From positions 5,766,001 through 5,830,000 of the forward strand of contig CM082580.2 of the NCBI GenBank assembly GCA_040954595.2: DNA of 64,000 nt. The letters are read 5' to 3'. Position 1 is the first letter of the stretch. Each line of letters opens with the position of its first letter. Made by a program: the position numbers and the translations under genes. Under the pieces are notes generated by a model, which saw nothing but the letters and a program-made list of their open reading frames with translations, searched no databases and was not told where the DNA came from. Source of the stretch: Balanoglossus misakiensis (Eukaryota; Hemichordata). This document shows positions 34,673-51,034 of the stretch, piece by piece.

Positions 34673-36114
34673 TACAACTGTAGAGCTATATATCAGGGAT
34701 GTACGCGCTGGACGTTAACTTGTAAATTGCGCAAATGCATCTTTTTTCCATAGATTACATTGAAAACAGCTAGAAAACTCACTTCTACTATTGTCATTTA
34801 ATGAAATTTTACACATGGCTCAGTCAAAAAAAAGATAAATAAATCAGTGCTACCAAAGACAACCAAGACAGGTGTACTTGTTTTCTCTAGACTCTCTCAC
34901 AGCCCACGGTTCGCTACACAGCTCTTCACTGATGCGCCCTCAACTGTTTATCAAATGAGTAGCTCCATATGGTGTTGTCAATAAGCCTGCATTTGCGACG
35001 AGAGGGGATGTGAGATAGTGTCTAGTGTTTTCTCCTAAGGTCCATAGTATAATCATGGTAGTATTAAGACGTCGTCGGCTTTTTGTTCTCCAAACAGTCC
35101 GTCGCACTCTACCTCAGTGTGCGAATAGCAGATATTCGCAAGCAACATAGTATTTAACTGTCAATGAAATTGGGGTAGGGTATATTACCATTAACGACAC
35201 CATTATCAACTGGATTAATTGAATGTGCCAAATCTCCGTTTTGCAACATAGACGAGCGCCACCAGAAGGCCGAATCTTTCTTGGTCATCCTGACTACGGC
35301 CATGTGTGATACGGTTGTCTTGTGTACACTGAAGTACAGGTGCACTATACAGGGCCGTGTTGACTGGCGGCAAATTACTTACAAGTTTGTTTCTATTAAT
35401 AACCACATTTTCGGGAGAATTTGTTCTGTAGAATTTACAAGGTTGTACTCGACCCATGCACTTCAACAAAACTGTAAATTACGAAGGTTGTTGGCCACAT
35501 TTGTACTTTTGCGAAGTTCACGACTGTTGTCGTAAAGAGGCTGTGGTTTACACGATCATGAGATCACGTACCGGTGAGGGCGTCAACAACAAGCTCACAT
35601 TCACAGTATTAATGCGCGTCGAGTTTATGATTCATGGTGACGAAAAACGCCACAAAATCGGACGAGCAAAGTGTTTGCTGACAGTCTGGGGATAAATCAA
35701 CCAACTACTATATTTATAACGCATTTGGCAATAAACGCATCGTATAACTCGAGTATTAATACACACATTTTTTTGTAAATTTTACAAGTTCGTACTTGAC
35801 CAGTGCGCACGAAGCTAGTGTAATGAACTTGAACGATGGACCCAGCCAGGATTGTACCTATCAAAGTGAAAATACAATCCCACTCTTAGATGGAAAAAAG
35901 TCACCATTCCTCCTGTACAGCAAAGGTCAAGTTCAAGCTCAACGCCCCTTCAGTGAACTAGAATGAGATTGTACGAACTCTAAGAGCACTCATTACAATC
36001 GATTTGACCGAAGCACAAAAACTGCCACTTAACTGCGAGTTAGAAGTTCACGTGACAGATATGCCGATTTCGCCCGTTGTTTAGATGGCAAAAAGCCACT
36101 ACAGTGATGTACAC

Positions 36115-36118
<4 letters not shown>
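34673..36118. other. Gene-poor stretch
   Basis: About 1.4 kb without repeat families or exons I can defend. Open frames near 35215-35695 overlap each other on both strands without motifs and look like chance frames. Confidence 0.4.
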
Positions 36119-36155
<37 letters not shown>

Positions 36156-36163
36156 AGAGAGAG
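36119..36163 (+). repeat. (GA)n microsatellite
   Basis: About 22 GA units with a single AA interruption. Frames stay open through it as Leu/Ser repeats on the minus strand, which is an artefact. Confidence 0.9.
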
Positions 36164-36718
36164 TCAGAGAACAATAATTGAAGAATTTCGTTTATGACTT
36201 GCGGAATGCCGGCGTACTTGACCAATGCACTCGAACGGTAAGTACAGACATTACTGTAGTGTTTGCATGGTAAATATGAATCGCAAGGGAATGTTACATT
36301 ACTATGTGTGACAGTTGTATGCACTAGGCATTGGCAGTCGAAACTCGACGGTGACACACGCGAATGAAAGTGTGCTCCTTTGAAGCGTCGTTGATGGCGA
36401 CGATGAATGTAGAATGTCCCCCGTTCTCGCTCCGGTTGCTGTTACGTCGTCGAAACTGCAAGATATTTTAAGATCAAAAACTTCAATCGTGACAATGAAA
36501 TAACAACGTCAACACTTGGAGAAAAATATCACCAAGTAGGAGTTTTCGGGGCCCGGACAGTTCATGCAGTTTGCAAAACGACACGGGATCAATAACTCTT
36601 TTAGGGGTGTGATTCGGGGTGCACGAAATAAGTACGCCTATGTGAAGTGATTGGCAGAATATTTTTATTGCATTTTATTAATAACCGGCTTTACGGAATT
36701 TTATTTATAGCGTTTCAG

Positions 36719-36826
36719 GAGGTCGAACCTGTCAGCTTGGATTGTTCTTTTTTTACGACCGTCGGAGATACTCCGAGGTGGCACCACCACTTGGATTTCT
36801 TCCAAGACGCTGATTTTTTTGACGAG
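36719..36826 (+). CDS. Isolated exon-like ORF of 36 codons, unassigned
   Basis: A 108 bp segment between a good acceptor (ttatttatagcgtttcag) and a good donor (GACGAG|GTAAGG) is open in phase 0: it begins EVEPVSLDCSFF and ends DFFQDADFFDE. The aromatic and acidic content is unusual for chance sequence. I cannot find a partner exon with matching phase nearby, nor do I recognise the protein. It could be one exon of an unplaced gene, or chance. Confidence 0.25.
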
Positions 36827-39800
36827 GTAAGGCGACGTCGCCGCCGAACACAAGAGGTGCGGCGCGGTCTACTTCTCTTGTCAAGGTTGTTTCCGCCCTC
36901 AACATACATTCACCGTGTCCCAAGCATACTTTATGCGCAATCTCGCAAAGGGTCATTTTTTTCCTGGACTCACAGAGACACGTTTGCGAGCAGACATATA
37001 CGCCACGCATGCAAAGTTAACGCAAAACGCCATACGACTGAAACATGCTGTAATCGCACTGACCCTGCACGTGCTTGCGGTGGTCATTATCGCGAGAATG
37101 GGATGATGGGAATGCTTCATAGCGGAGATGGTTGCCATGGTTGCAATTGATCCACATAAAGTGACACTGTGGTTTTTCCCCCCTAAATATGTACAAGTGT
37201 AGGATTTACCGTTTCTGGAGTGTTCTTGGGAAAAAATGCTGGCAAATTGTCACGTGGCACCTTGGCCAATTTTAAATTATCATAACTCACTGCAATTTAC
37301 AATTGTAATATAATGCGACGCAGTACGGCCGCGTTATGATCCCACTTGTGTCAAGCGCCAATCTGAACAATAACCTACTCAATATAACAATGAAAGTGCG
37401 TGGAAAGTTTGTTGTATCGCTTCTGAAGATGCAGATAACCAAAGACTCCTGATTTGTACTTCGCATTTCGCGAATACGGCGCTACTTCAACCACGATCAC
37501 TACAGCATGCAAAGGAATACTGTGTATGCTTCAACAAGATTTTCCCGAGAAGGAATCCGAATACAGACAAGAACATTTTGAGTTTTTAGTGAACACATTA
37601 TTGGATAACTTCTACCCGTTCCCGAGGCTATGGCGGTTGTTGTTTTACCTGCCGGAGGGACCCGTGTTTATAGACGATGATATCGCCTGAGACATATAGA
37701 CGAATCATGGAACTCGAGCGTATGATTGGGTCTCTACAAACAGCTGAACAACCAGTCCGGTCTATTAGCTGCCAGGTGTACAGTTTTCTGACGGCATTCT
37801 CATTTCTGAAGACATCGAAGGATAACTTGCACGTTTCAGGGGGCTGCATCGCGCATGCAGAGCAACGCTGCGGGCAATACGCAATGTCGGCCCGCGTGTC
37901 AAGAGTACTTGGTCCTATTAAAGTTAATCGCCAACAGACACACCGATAACTCCTGAACTCGAGGATTGTAAAAAAGTGAATTTGTGATACGATTATTAGG
38001 CAGTAAAAATTGCAGCAAATACGAACGTAGCTATATAGCTGAGTTGCTAACACGTACCACAGACAAAGTACGCTGTTTCTCGTATGTGTTGAGCAGTCTC
38101 ATTGCGCATGCGTGTTTCTGATTGTGGCATCGTGCAACAGGTGCTATGTCAGTAACTTTGAACTTTCTATACCTTGCTTGTTGAGAAAAAATCGAATGTG
38201 CATGAGTACTTATAGACCACAAACGAGAGAGCTAGCGGTATTGTTTAATGACATGTTAGAGCATTGCGATACCGCATCAATGTTGTTCCCAGGCTGTAAC
38301 CAACCTATACGTACTATCAGCTCGTGTCGTAAATCGAAGACGACGTCGAAGCGACGCTGAGCCCTTCACTTTGTCAAAAGCCGCTTTTCGTGCGAAAACA
38401 TAATCCATTTTCATTTTTACTGGCAATCAAAGTGTTTGGTTGGACACGCCTGAATAGGTGTCGACAGGTTTGTGATCCTTTGCGATATGCATAACGCGGT
38501 GACCTTGTAGCGCCGCGGAGTTTTGAATCATATTTTACAAGCGGCACGATTTCCTGCCTTGTACCCTGAACAAGTCGCCGTCGGTCAATGACACGATCCC
38601 CACCTGGTCACTGGATGTGATCTTTGGATTGAGCTCATACAAGTCATGTTACATATACAGTAGGCCTAAACATGCACGTAGCATTCTGGAAGTGGGTAAA
38701 CTATATGCCTATCTGAACCGGGGGTGGGTTTCAACAATGAAGGTATCTCTGAGTTCCAGCAGTACAGTGTCACTCCCCAAATCATGACGAAAGACGCGTT
38801 AGTTGTAACTTTCGTATATTTTTTCCCACAGGTACTGTGTATCTGTACGGTTTTTTCATAATATTAGTATATTGTCCGATGCGGTCATTCTAAATTTTCT
38901 ATTGCGCTGTGGCCGGTCGTGTACCATCTGTCCAAACGAGTTCTCTCTACAAGTGTTGACAGAGAAGCGGTGTTTTGCGGGAGGTGATAGAATTTCTTCA
39001 AAATCGATGACGTCAAATCTTCTCCCCGCCGGGACTGCACCACCATCATTTAATAACGATAAATAATTTGGAATAATTCAATTCGACTTGGAAAAGCTTG
39101 ATGTAAGCTTACGTATACACAAATGTCCGCGGTAATGGTTCCTTAATCAGCAACGAGCATAACCTCACTACCTATAGGTTGAACAGTCACAATTCAGTGT
39201 TTTAATTTATTGTATTTCATAGTTGAAAATAGTTGTCGCCAGCATCTTCAAGTGTAATAGCTAACCACATGTAGCCCAAATGTATATCAGGGAAAGATAA
39301 TATATAGCAAGCGATAATAAATGCTGCACAAACGACCATATATAATTGAATGCTAATATGACCGGTCACTGCACTAAAATGATAGGCCGGGTACAGAGGA
39401 ACCAAATGCACGAGACTTCTCCATTTCAAAATTACTACCTTGGGTGAAAAAAAGTCGGATTGGGGTCAGATACACGGTTTGAATTCAAAATACGCTTCTT
39501 TTCACGTGAATGTCACATGATCAGAAGAAATGGACGAGATTTGTATGATTTGCGAGGCGGTACTGGCGTGGCTCTTTGTGCAAATAAGTTCAAATATTTT
39601 TACGGCTGATACATTTACGTAGGTCAGGCTGTGCATGTATGTAGAGAAAAAAGTCTCACGACAGATTTACGGGGATACCATGGGCATGCATGATTGTTTT
39701 TTCTCTCTTTTTGTGGGGTTGGTTGTTTTGGTTCTGTTGGCTGTATCCATCATCTAATAGTCAAAAGCCCAATTTGCATAATGTGGTACCCACAACTCTG

Positions 39801-42800
39801 ATTTCAAAAAGTGAAAATGGTATATATCTTTATAGTAAAAAAGTGCTTAGCTTACGGACTCAACATCGTTGTGCTGTGGTTGGGCCACCCTGCATCGCCG
39901 TGCAATTGCAATAAACACACATTCCTTCAACTAATAGATCACCGCGGTCTTTATTATGTATTATACACCTCTTTTGTCAAATCCACCCTCTTGTGAACTT
40001 GCATTTCATCGCGACAAGTCACAGTCGTACAGATTGTTAACAGTTGTATATATTACCGTCTTTTCTGCATCCTAGTCCAGAGATTTTTTTTGTCAACTTC
40101 GGCTCTCATCAGCTCCTCCAAGCGATAAGAAGGGCGTTGTACCCATTCCCCCGCCACCCAAAATTTAGAAGAAAAAAAATTTACGAGAATTATAGCAATA
40201 TCACATATCATATTTTGTGTGTTTGTTCTTTTAATATTGATCTCACGACACCGTTACTTGGCGACTGGCACCTATACGCACCACATTCCCTGCAGTGGAG
40301 AGAATGTGTTTACAGATCAGACAGTCTTCAAACTGTACTCCAGATGATAAATGGTTTAGTCGAACCTGAATTTACAGAACGGCATGGTCACCAAAACGGT
40401 TCAGTGATTTGATACCTGACAATAAAAAAATAATATGTGAAGAAGAAAAAATTAATGATTAATTCATAATGTTATAAGTACCCAAGCCGCTGCGGCCCTT
40501 TTCAATTCAAATAGATCATCAATATAGTACTTGAGGTATTCGTATCACCGTCCCAGTGTCTGACCACAAGTCCCGAGGTAAGCGAAATTCTTCGTTGTCG
40601 TTTTTTTCTACATTCTGGGATAACTTTACAATACATGCCGCTCGGAATACTTAGTAATTTAGTGTCCGAACTTTTAACGCCGTTAATTCACTGAAAAGGG
40701 TGATCACCTCCCCGATAGCAAAAGAAACAAGTCTGTAAAACTCTGATCGACTGGGCTTCCTCGTCGCTAGACTGTCGGTATGCCGAACTGCACGAGGAGG
40801 GTCTTTGTACGTGTTACCGCACGACACTAAATTGGCCGCGGAGAAACGTTTTGTTCTTGTCCAGGGCGTTGCCCAGTTAGCGATGCCTGCGCTTGCCCCG
40901 AAGTCAGTCCAAGTCATAATGTGAGTGCTGCCGAATGGTGCTACCTATACTAAGAGATCATTATTGGCTCTTAAGTGCGGCTTTATTGACTTGTTGAGTA
41001 AGAGTGAGGCTCTCCACAATAAGCACTCGCCATCAACTCGTCACAATTACAGAAGCCTATGACTTGTAGTATGATGGTTATTAATAACCATTAAATTTAT
41101 AGCTCAACTCTCATTAAAACTCCCTCCATGCACGGTTACTGCGCTCTCTCTATAGTATGTCGTAAATATATAGCCATAGAACCTGTGAAAGGAAGTATGC
41201 GTCGAGCTTTCGTTTATGGGATTGCAGCTGGCCAGCTGGGCCAATGCCAAATAAGCCACTAACGCCTGCTTCTCGTCTTTGATAGCACACGTTTCTGATC
41301 TAATAAAACCCCGCTCAGAAAAAAATCACCGCCTAAGCTTAGTCCAAGCGTACATGTTTCTGGTTATGGCTTTCAGAAATCGGGCGACGACGGGATTTTT
41401 TTCTTTTCTTTTTCGTCCGGCCATTGCCAATCTACGATCAATGCGTATTCATATACCTGTCTGGTTGTCGACCAGCTAATGTTCGTGTGTCTTGACAAAC
41501 TTCTCTTCCTCTGCAGTATTTTTGGCTTGGTATCAGTGCACTCCGTTGAGTTGAGTTCTGTCTGGCAAGACACCGACAGAAAAATTGTTCGACGCGAGGA
41601 TTCTCAAGTGATGCGCGCATCACTGATCAGAATCAATTATCTCTTTTATTAACTGATTGGTAGCTAAAATTTGACAAAGTGACCGTTTGCCTCCCCTACG
41701 GTCATTTCCATTTCCTTCAGGTCATGCGTCAACTTTTAGTGTAATCATCGATTGTGATTGAGACTCAAGTATAAGTCGGTGACTCGGATTGTCCTTCGCA
41801 GTCAAATATGACGAATTTAAAATGAAAACGCGGGTATTTTGACATCATGCCTTGTCCAGTATGTTGCTCCGAAACACAAATCTTGCTGGTTGTGGTTCCA
41901 CTGAGCAGTCCGATTCGTACATAGCTCAAATCCGAGAATGGCCTGCTCTGATATCATTCGAACATGGAAATCCCGAAGATACTATACCTTTCAGTGTTTT
42001 AAGGTATTGATTCAAACTGAAGGCGGACCCGCCAGAAGGCCTATACTCAAAAGCCACACTCTGATGGCCCTATTGACAAATCGTCCACGATTAAATGTTG
42101 ACTATTGAATAAAGATAATATACTCGTACCATCAGCCCATCTTTGAATAGAAAAATAAACACAAATTTGAAAAATATATACAATTCTTGATGTTGGACAC
42201 CGCAAAACATAAGTAACTACTTCACATTCTTTTCAAAGACAGTCGTCGGCAGTAACCCGCGTATGATGATTCAATCTTTGCTGACCACGAAAAGATTACA
42301 ACGACGCTTTATGGATCTTATAAGTTGCCAGGGTTAACTGAAATATGGTGAAGTGACCTCGCCATAGGTAATTGTCGCTCAGGTATAAATCAGTTCAGCT
42401 CGTACGTGGTGTTAAAATGCCCATACGCTCAAAAATTCATAATTCTTGCTATTTATATCTCCAATATGAAAGATAATGATCGCCTGTTTATGACAGTGTC
42501 GACAGACCCCGACTGTCATCGTTTGAGACCACGCGCATGCGTTTAAATTGATGCATGCGCCGTGCATGGTTAAACGTCACGTTTCTGTAACCTGAGACAC
42601 AAAAGATGATTGTTTTACAACGTCTCTGTACTTCTGCACAATATATTGGAATGTGATATAAAAATACAATATATTTAAATTATCAGTTGCTGCGTCTTTC
42701 CTACTGTTTCATAATTTTAATTTAAAACTAAGGGCGTGTCGTTATACTGTACCAGGTGCCACCTGCCTAAAGTTTCATGAAAAAACTTGGACACTATATT

Positions 42801-43141
42801 CATGTGAGAACGATACAAAATTTACAACTTACACCATCTGGTGTTCAACAAATAAGTACTTGACTATATTGAATTTATAGTTTACGGTCACAAACTATCG
42901 CTTGCATGTGGTGTGCATTGATGTAGAAGCCAGAAACAGTAAAATTGCGTCTGATAGGGAAGAAAATAAAATTTACATCCGCATAATTTTTTTTAAATTA
43001 AGGAGTGGGTCCACAAAGATGCCTAAGTTGTTTCCATTTGGAATCAAGATTCTTTACTCAATATTCTTTTTGTCAAATTCTTTTCAAAAAATGATATCAC
43101 ATTTGATGACCTTCTCCTCGTTCCTTGTTCTAGCATTCAAG
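36827..43141. other. Gene-poor region before the first OST-alpha gene
   Basis: About 6.3 kb. An open frame at 37454-37690 (78 codons, with LQQDFPEKESEYRQEHFEF) and one on the minus strand at 40651-40917 look somewhat protein-like, but have no motif, splice context or neighbour support. The rest is AT-rich with no repeat family that I recognise. An acceptor-like ttgttctag lies 9 bp before the OST-alpha ATG, so its 5' UTR exon should be somewhere in this region. Confidence 0.4.
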
Positions 43142-46055
<2,914 letters not shown>

Positions 46056-46226
46056 AATACCGCAACATCTGTCAAAATCTGGTCTGCGTAGACTTTCGCC
46101 GCTACTCTTGAAATATTATGAATATCTTGCACATGTAATTATGTATACTAGTAGGATAACCTAAATGCCTGTATTTAGAGAGTAGACTATCCGTTTATTT
46201 CGTATAATACGGTGTATTTACTATTG

Positions 46227-46417
46227 AACACCTATTGCCTGGCCATGAGGGCCATAGCGGCCGTTTATTACACCCGAGGGGCTGTGAGTTACCAGAATCA
46301 TATGCTATTTCCCGAGGCCGCAGGCCGAGGGAAATAGCATATGATTCTGGTAACTCACAGCCACGAGGGGGTAAAAACGGCTGCTATGGCCCGAATATAG
46401 GCCAGGCTATAGGTGTT
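46227..46417. mobile_element. 190-bp foldback element downstream of OST-alpha A
   Basis: Arms of about 90 bp are complementary: AACACCTATTGCCTGGCC at the left, its near-complement at the right, and TGTGAGTTACCAGAATCATA matched exactly further in. The centre is GAGGCCGCAGGCCGAG. I could not define a clear target duplication. It lies 170 bp past the OST-alpha A stop, so may be in its 3' UTR, where the transcript would form a long hairpin. Confidence 0.75.
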
Positions 46418-47978
46418 TTATAATAAACCTCATGCTAACAGCTGGGAAAATCTTGTAATTTTCTCTTGAGGTTGGCAGACGACATCTTCCGCGGTGGCCA
46501 TTGTGTCAGACGATGCGACGCTGATTGACGTGACCGAGTCTGCGCACTCACGCTGGTCACGTGACCGGTTTATATTTTTTCTGCTATTGCCCTAGCGGTT
46601 CATAGTCGATTCTATTTTCCTATCACGTGACGGATTCTGGCGAATCACGGCACAGTATTAGCATGAGGTATATTATAAAAGCAGCTACAAAATACTATTA
46701 GCACTGTGTCAGAAGGTTGCCTTTTGCAAGTTTTGGAAGAACGTGCTTACAATCCCAGACAAGACTCGATCCGCTACTATAGTGAAGCACAATAGTAGTG
46801 CGCCCTCGCCGCATTGTCGCCCGAGAGCCGGAGCAAATGCCCGTATGTTATCAAAAAGACTTTCTTGTGTTTTGCTCTTGTCTTGTAATCCCTTCATACA
46901 CAACTGTACAAACAGAGAGTCAGTCGTCTTGACCGGCTCAGAAACACACAACCCCTGACGATTTTGGCTCATGTGCAGCACGCAGCTCAGGAAACACGCG
47001 TCTCACTCGATCTGTCTATAATATAAACGGCAATATTTCATATTTTATCCTCCTAGTACTGTGGTCGTGGAAACAATTCCTATATGACCGTTCATCGAAT
47101 CCTGCTTGAAGGTAATATCCAATGTAAAATAGATTCTTGTAAAGAACTCGCATCTCTTTCCTTTGTAAATCACTGAGACCGGTTCATCAGGTCAAAATGA
47201 CTTTCTTGTTTTGACTTATTTGTTCCTTTCTAACGGTTCACTTGACGTATCTGTATTTTACCCATGTATCCTACATGTACATTATCTATATTAAAATACA
47301 TATATAACTATATTCTCATTTTCTCTTTTTCATATTTTTTCTTGAGTTTAGAAGGTCCCTTACAGTTTTTGTTGCGGTATTTTTCCATGTTGTGATTATA
47401 TTTATGGTGCAATCTCTTGAGCATACCAAGCAAACGTATCTCAAACAATCTTATCGGCAATATACTTTACAATATTGAGTGCGGTCAGCATTGTCAATAA
47501 GCTTCCGATAAAATATTTTGATGTACTCACAGGCGAGTCTACGTTGATACAGATATAGCCTGAGATATGAACCGTTTTTCTGGCTCAAAAAATCAACAAG
47601 CCTATCTCTACCTATGGTTTTAATAATTTAAAACTAAATACATACATACATGGAAATTTTCAACCCCGTCAACAATTCAACGCCCTCCCCAGAAAACCAT
47701 TTCAGAGACATTGTAGTCAGTTGTCTGCTGCAGTAACTACAGTGCGAGTCCAAGACCCTGACCGGGTCTCTTGCTGTGTCCTTCAGCGAGGTACACGCCC
47801 CCTGGGTGTTTCTCTTCACTCAGAAGCATTGGTAGATCACAGATTGTTATGTGTGTTAAAGTCATAGATACCCGGTGTATTTGTCTCGGGTGCTCAGCTC
47901 ACGGCCCCACACCGCAGATGTTGTTTGCTATCGATTCAATCACGATTGAAAGCGCATCGTTTTCGTGTTATGTAAGTT
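46418..47978. other. Intergenic stretch between the two OST-alpha genes, left part
   Basis: No exon or repeat family that I can support. It contains the rest of any OST-alpha A 3' UTR; the open frame at 46709-46981 (minus) overlaps another on the opposite strand and has no motif. Confidence 0.4.
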
Positions 47979-48320
47979 ACTCGACCATAACTTGTCGTGG
48001 AACCTATAACTTGTTGCAGACATATTAGAATCCATAACTTGCTGTAGTCCAAACAACGCATAACTTGTTGTGGAAATATTAGAATCCATAACTTGTTGTA
48101 GATGTATATAAGAACCCATTACTTGCTATAGTTTATAACAACGCATAACTTGTTGTAGACATATTAGAATCCATAACTTATTGTAGTCCAAACAAGACAT
48201 AACTTGTTGTAGATATATAAGAACCCATTAATTGTTGTAGTTTTTAACAACACATAACTTGTTGTAGATATATAACACATAACTTCAAGTTGTTGTAGAT
48301 ATATAAGAACCCATAACTTG
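47979..48320 (+). repeat. Degenerate 'CATAACTTGTTGTAG' minisatellite
   Basis: About ten spaced copies of CATAACTTGTTGTAG, separated by AT-rich spacers such as ATATATAAGAACC or ACATATTAGAATC, in an irregular period near 30-45 bp. Two more distant copies lie at about 48814 and 48842. Confidence 0.85.
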
Positions 48321-50784
48321 TAGATAAATTTTATACGAATCAGTAATGTAGGGTGCGTTCAAAAACGCTCCCCCAAAGCGCCCCATGCGGTCCACAGGGA
48401 AGCAGAATAATCGAATGAAAATTACGTATTCCAGGGGATAAGCTTACTCAAAATGGTAGTCGATAACTAAAATCAAAACCTGGAAAACAATTGCTTTGTT
48501 TTCAACTTTTAAAATCAAAATTCACAAAGTTTCAACGTACAGAATTGCCTGGATCTCATCCTTAAACAAAAGTATTCGAAAATGAACCGAACTTTCATTA
48601 CTGTCAGCAACATTTATTTTCAAATGACTTTTCCCAAGCCATCCCAGGTGTTAGAGCAGGTTTTAACATTTTCCCTGGGTGCCAAAAGTGTGACGTCATG
48701 CGATAAATCTGCGCAGTCTCGGGCAACACGTGGTCGCCGCGAGGAGCCTAACGCACGTCACGCATCCTGGTTGTGGACACAAGACCCCATATCTTGTGGT
48801 GTACATATAGGCCTCCATAACTCGTTGTTGATGTATGCGAGGCCATAACTTGTTCGATCCGTTGTTGCTGATAAATATTGATAACTGTGCGTAATTTGGT
48901 GGCATTCCAAAGCAGGGGGCAAGTGAACAAGACCGGGGTTCAAAACGCCCCGAGTATGTCGTGACCTTTCCTGAACTCTTGGCGTACTTTTACCAACCTG
49001 TCCGAACAAATTACATCCCAGCGCTAAAGATATCTACTCGAAGAGCATATTATATCTACGGGGATTCGGTTTGCACGTGTTTAGTTAATATATTTTGCTA
49101 AGCTAGAGTTATCACGAAGCGCCCGAGGGTAAAGGCGATGGTTCTAAGAAACTTTGCGTTCATTTTCCGCTAAAGAAATCGAACATCGTCCTCAAGACAA
49201 GATTCATAGGAAATATAACTCTACTCGCTTTGGATTGCCGAATTTATGCCATTTAAAATTGCTGGTCGACGGTGAGGTAAAGTTGTTGGGAATGACTAAG
49301 AACGTCCCAAGTAGTCATCACAGCGGAGGAATTGCGATACTACCGTTCAAAACGGTTAGATTTGGGGCTTGAAATCGTCTGAAATTCTATCCCGCTGTTG
49401 CCTTCCACATAGCTTTGGTGCAAGTCTGGTGTCGCCATCGGTCTTTTTGTTTGAAAGTTCAAACTACATGTATAATTGGAGTGAAGGCGTTACTAGAGAG
49501 ATATTCCAGAAAAGCACAGTTCGCCATCAAGCCACGCAACACAGTCTCTATTCCAGTGCATATTTGCATGGTAAAACTTTCATGAAACAAAAAGAGATAG
49601 GAAAACTGTTCAAGTGCAGAGGCCCATAATTTATTCACTGACTTGACTGTATTTTACCCTAAATAAATACCGCTAATGGTGATAAAACGCTCATTGTTGG
49701 CGTACAAACTATGGTGTGTCAAAACTAAGACAAACTGAAGATCGATTAACCTTTTTTAAAATGACCCATAGGTCAAGCCAGCGTCAGCCGCATTCCTTTT
49801 GCCATGCTCTGTGCACGCGTAGAAGTCGTGATTCGTCAAAATGCCCATTAATCAACACTACAGCTACAAACACGGAGGACGGGAGGAAATTTGGAAGTTT
49901 CAAACTGTCCGAAATTTATGAACAAAACAGGCAACTAGAGTTAATTGCTGTACTGAGTCAACGATATTCAGTCACCTCTAATTTACATATTGCCCAAATA
50001 TGGATAAAACGGCGCGTCCAATTGTATTCGTGGTTATGTGGTGGTGCACGTTTTCACGTGTCCCCGGCGTCCCGAGGAAAAATCTACGTCCGGTATGCAT
50101 GCTTTCTGTGGCTCGCTTTATACATACATGAGTATTGCGTCCTAGAAATACTTAGAAGAAAAAACGGTCCATAATCTTTTTAAGAATTTTACATCAACGA
50201 TTATTTTATTCAGAAAATTAACAGAAAGAATTGGGACCAATTCAGAATTTTAACTTAAATTAACTTGAATTTGTCGTTACATTGTTATCTACCAGAACTT
50301 TATCAGGAAAGTTTATACATTTATATTTTGTGGTCTTTTGCGTTCCTTCCTCTCCCACCAATTACGTATAAAGTAATCATTACAAACACAAAAAAACATT
50401 AAATCTCATACTTCTTGAGACCATGATCGATTATACCTTCCCTAATTCAGATAAATCCATTTACAATATGAACGTCGTTTTATATATATAGAAATATAAT
50501 ATTATGTACATACACTACAAGATAAACAATATCAAAATTAATATCATACATGTATAATATTCCAATACGAAGCCTCTTATTATACGGCATGCTCCTCCTA
50601 GGAGCAAATTCCACTTTTGGAAGAAAAGTATGCTGATTTCAGTCTCTGTCATGTACTGTCGACTTTTGTGTTGTCATGGATAGATGAGATTCTGAATTTT
50701 TTTTTTTTGAGACGCATAGTCAAATCTCTGCGCCAGTGTCTCTGATTCGAGGTCCATAGTTACATTATCACGATATTCGTTATT
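48321..50784. other. Intergenic stretch between the two OST-alpha genes, right part
   Basis: Gene-poor, becoming strongly AT-rich from 50165 to 50580. A decayed copy of the short GGTATACGGTCACC MITE family lies around 49966-50080 (GTCACCTCTAATTTACATAT and TGGTGGTGCACGTTTTCACG). Confidence 0.45.
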
Positions 50785-50871
50785 CTCGGTTACCCAGACT
50801 CCTCTGCTTCTTCCGTACGGCACTCCAGAAAGAGGGCCAACGGAAGAAGCAGAGGAGTCTGGGTAACCGAG
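50785..50871. repeat. Perfect 31-bp inverted repeat (hairpin)
   Basis: CTCGGTTACCCAGACTCCTC begins the left arm (50785-50815), and the right arm (50841-50871) is its exact complement over 31 bp with a 25-base loop. It lies 165 bp past the stop codon of OST-alpha B on the minus strand, so could be transcribed in that gene's 3' UTR. It may be a small MITE; no target duplication is clear. Confidence 0.8.
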
Positions 50872-51034
50872 ACTAGAGGTTCGTCCGAAAACGAGGCGAT
50901 GGTTTGTGCTGCGATGACGACCTGCTGATCTACATCCGGGTCACAGACAAAATCCATGTCTTGGTTTGGGTTCCGTTTCCACGTAGCTGGATCGTAAAAG
51001 CGCGGTTTCCGTCACTTCCAAGTCGCGGGTGACA

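Noticed and set aside
35215-35695. Overlapping short frames, including a Cys-rich one
   Set aside because: Frames on both strands overlap without splice sites or motifs; chance frames are the simplest reading.
37454-37690. 78-codon frame with LQQDFPEKESEYRQEHFEF
   Set aside because: Composition is suggestive, but there is no recognisable family or splice partner, and the start is weak.
40651-40917. 88-codon minus-strand frame with somewhat protein-like composition
   Set aside because: No splice sites in phase, no motif and no neighbour; treated as chance.
47979-48320. CRISPR-like array of spaced repeats
   Set aside because: Eukaryotic context, AT-rich non-unique spacers of irregular length and no cas genes; a decayed minisatellite or motif cluster explains it better.
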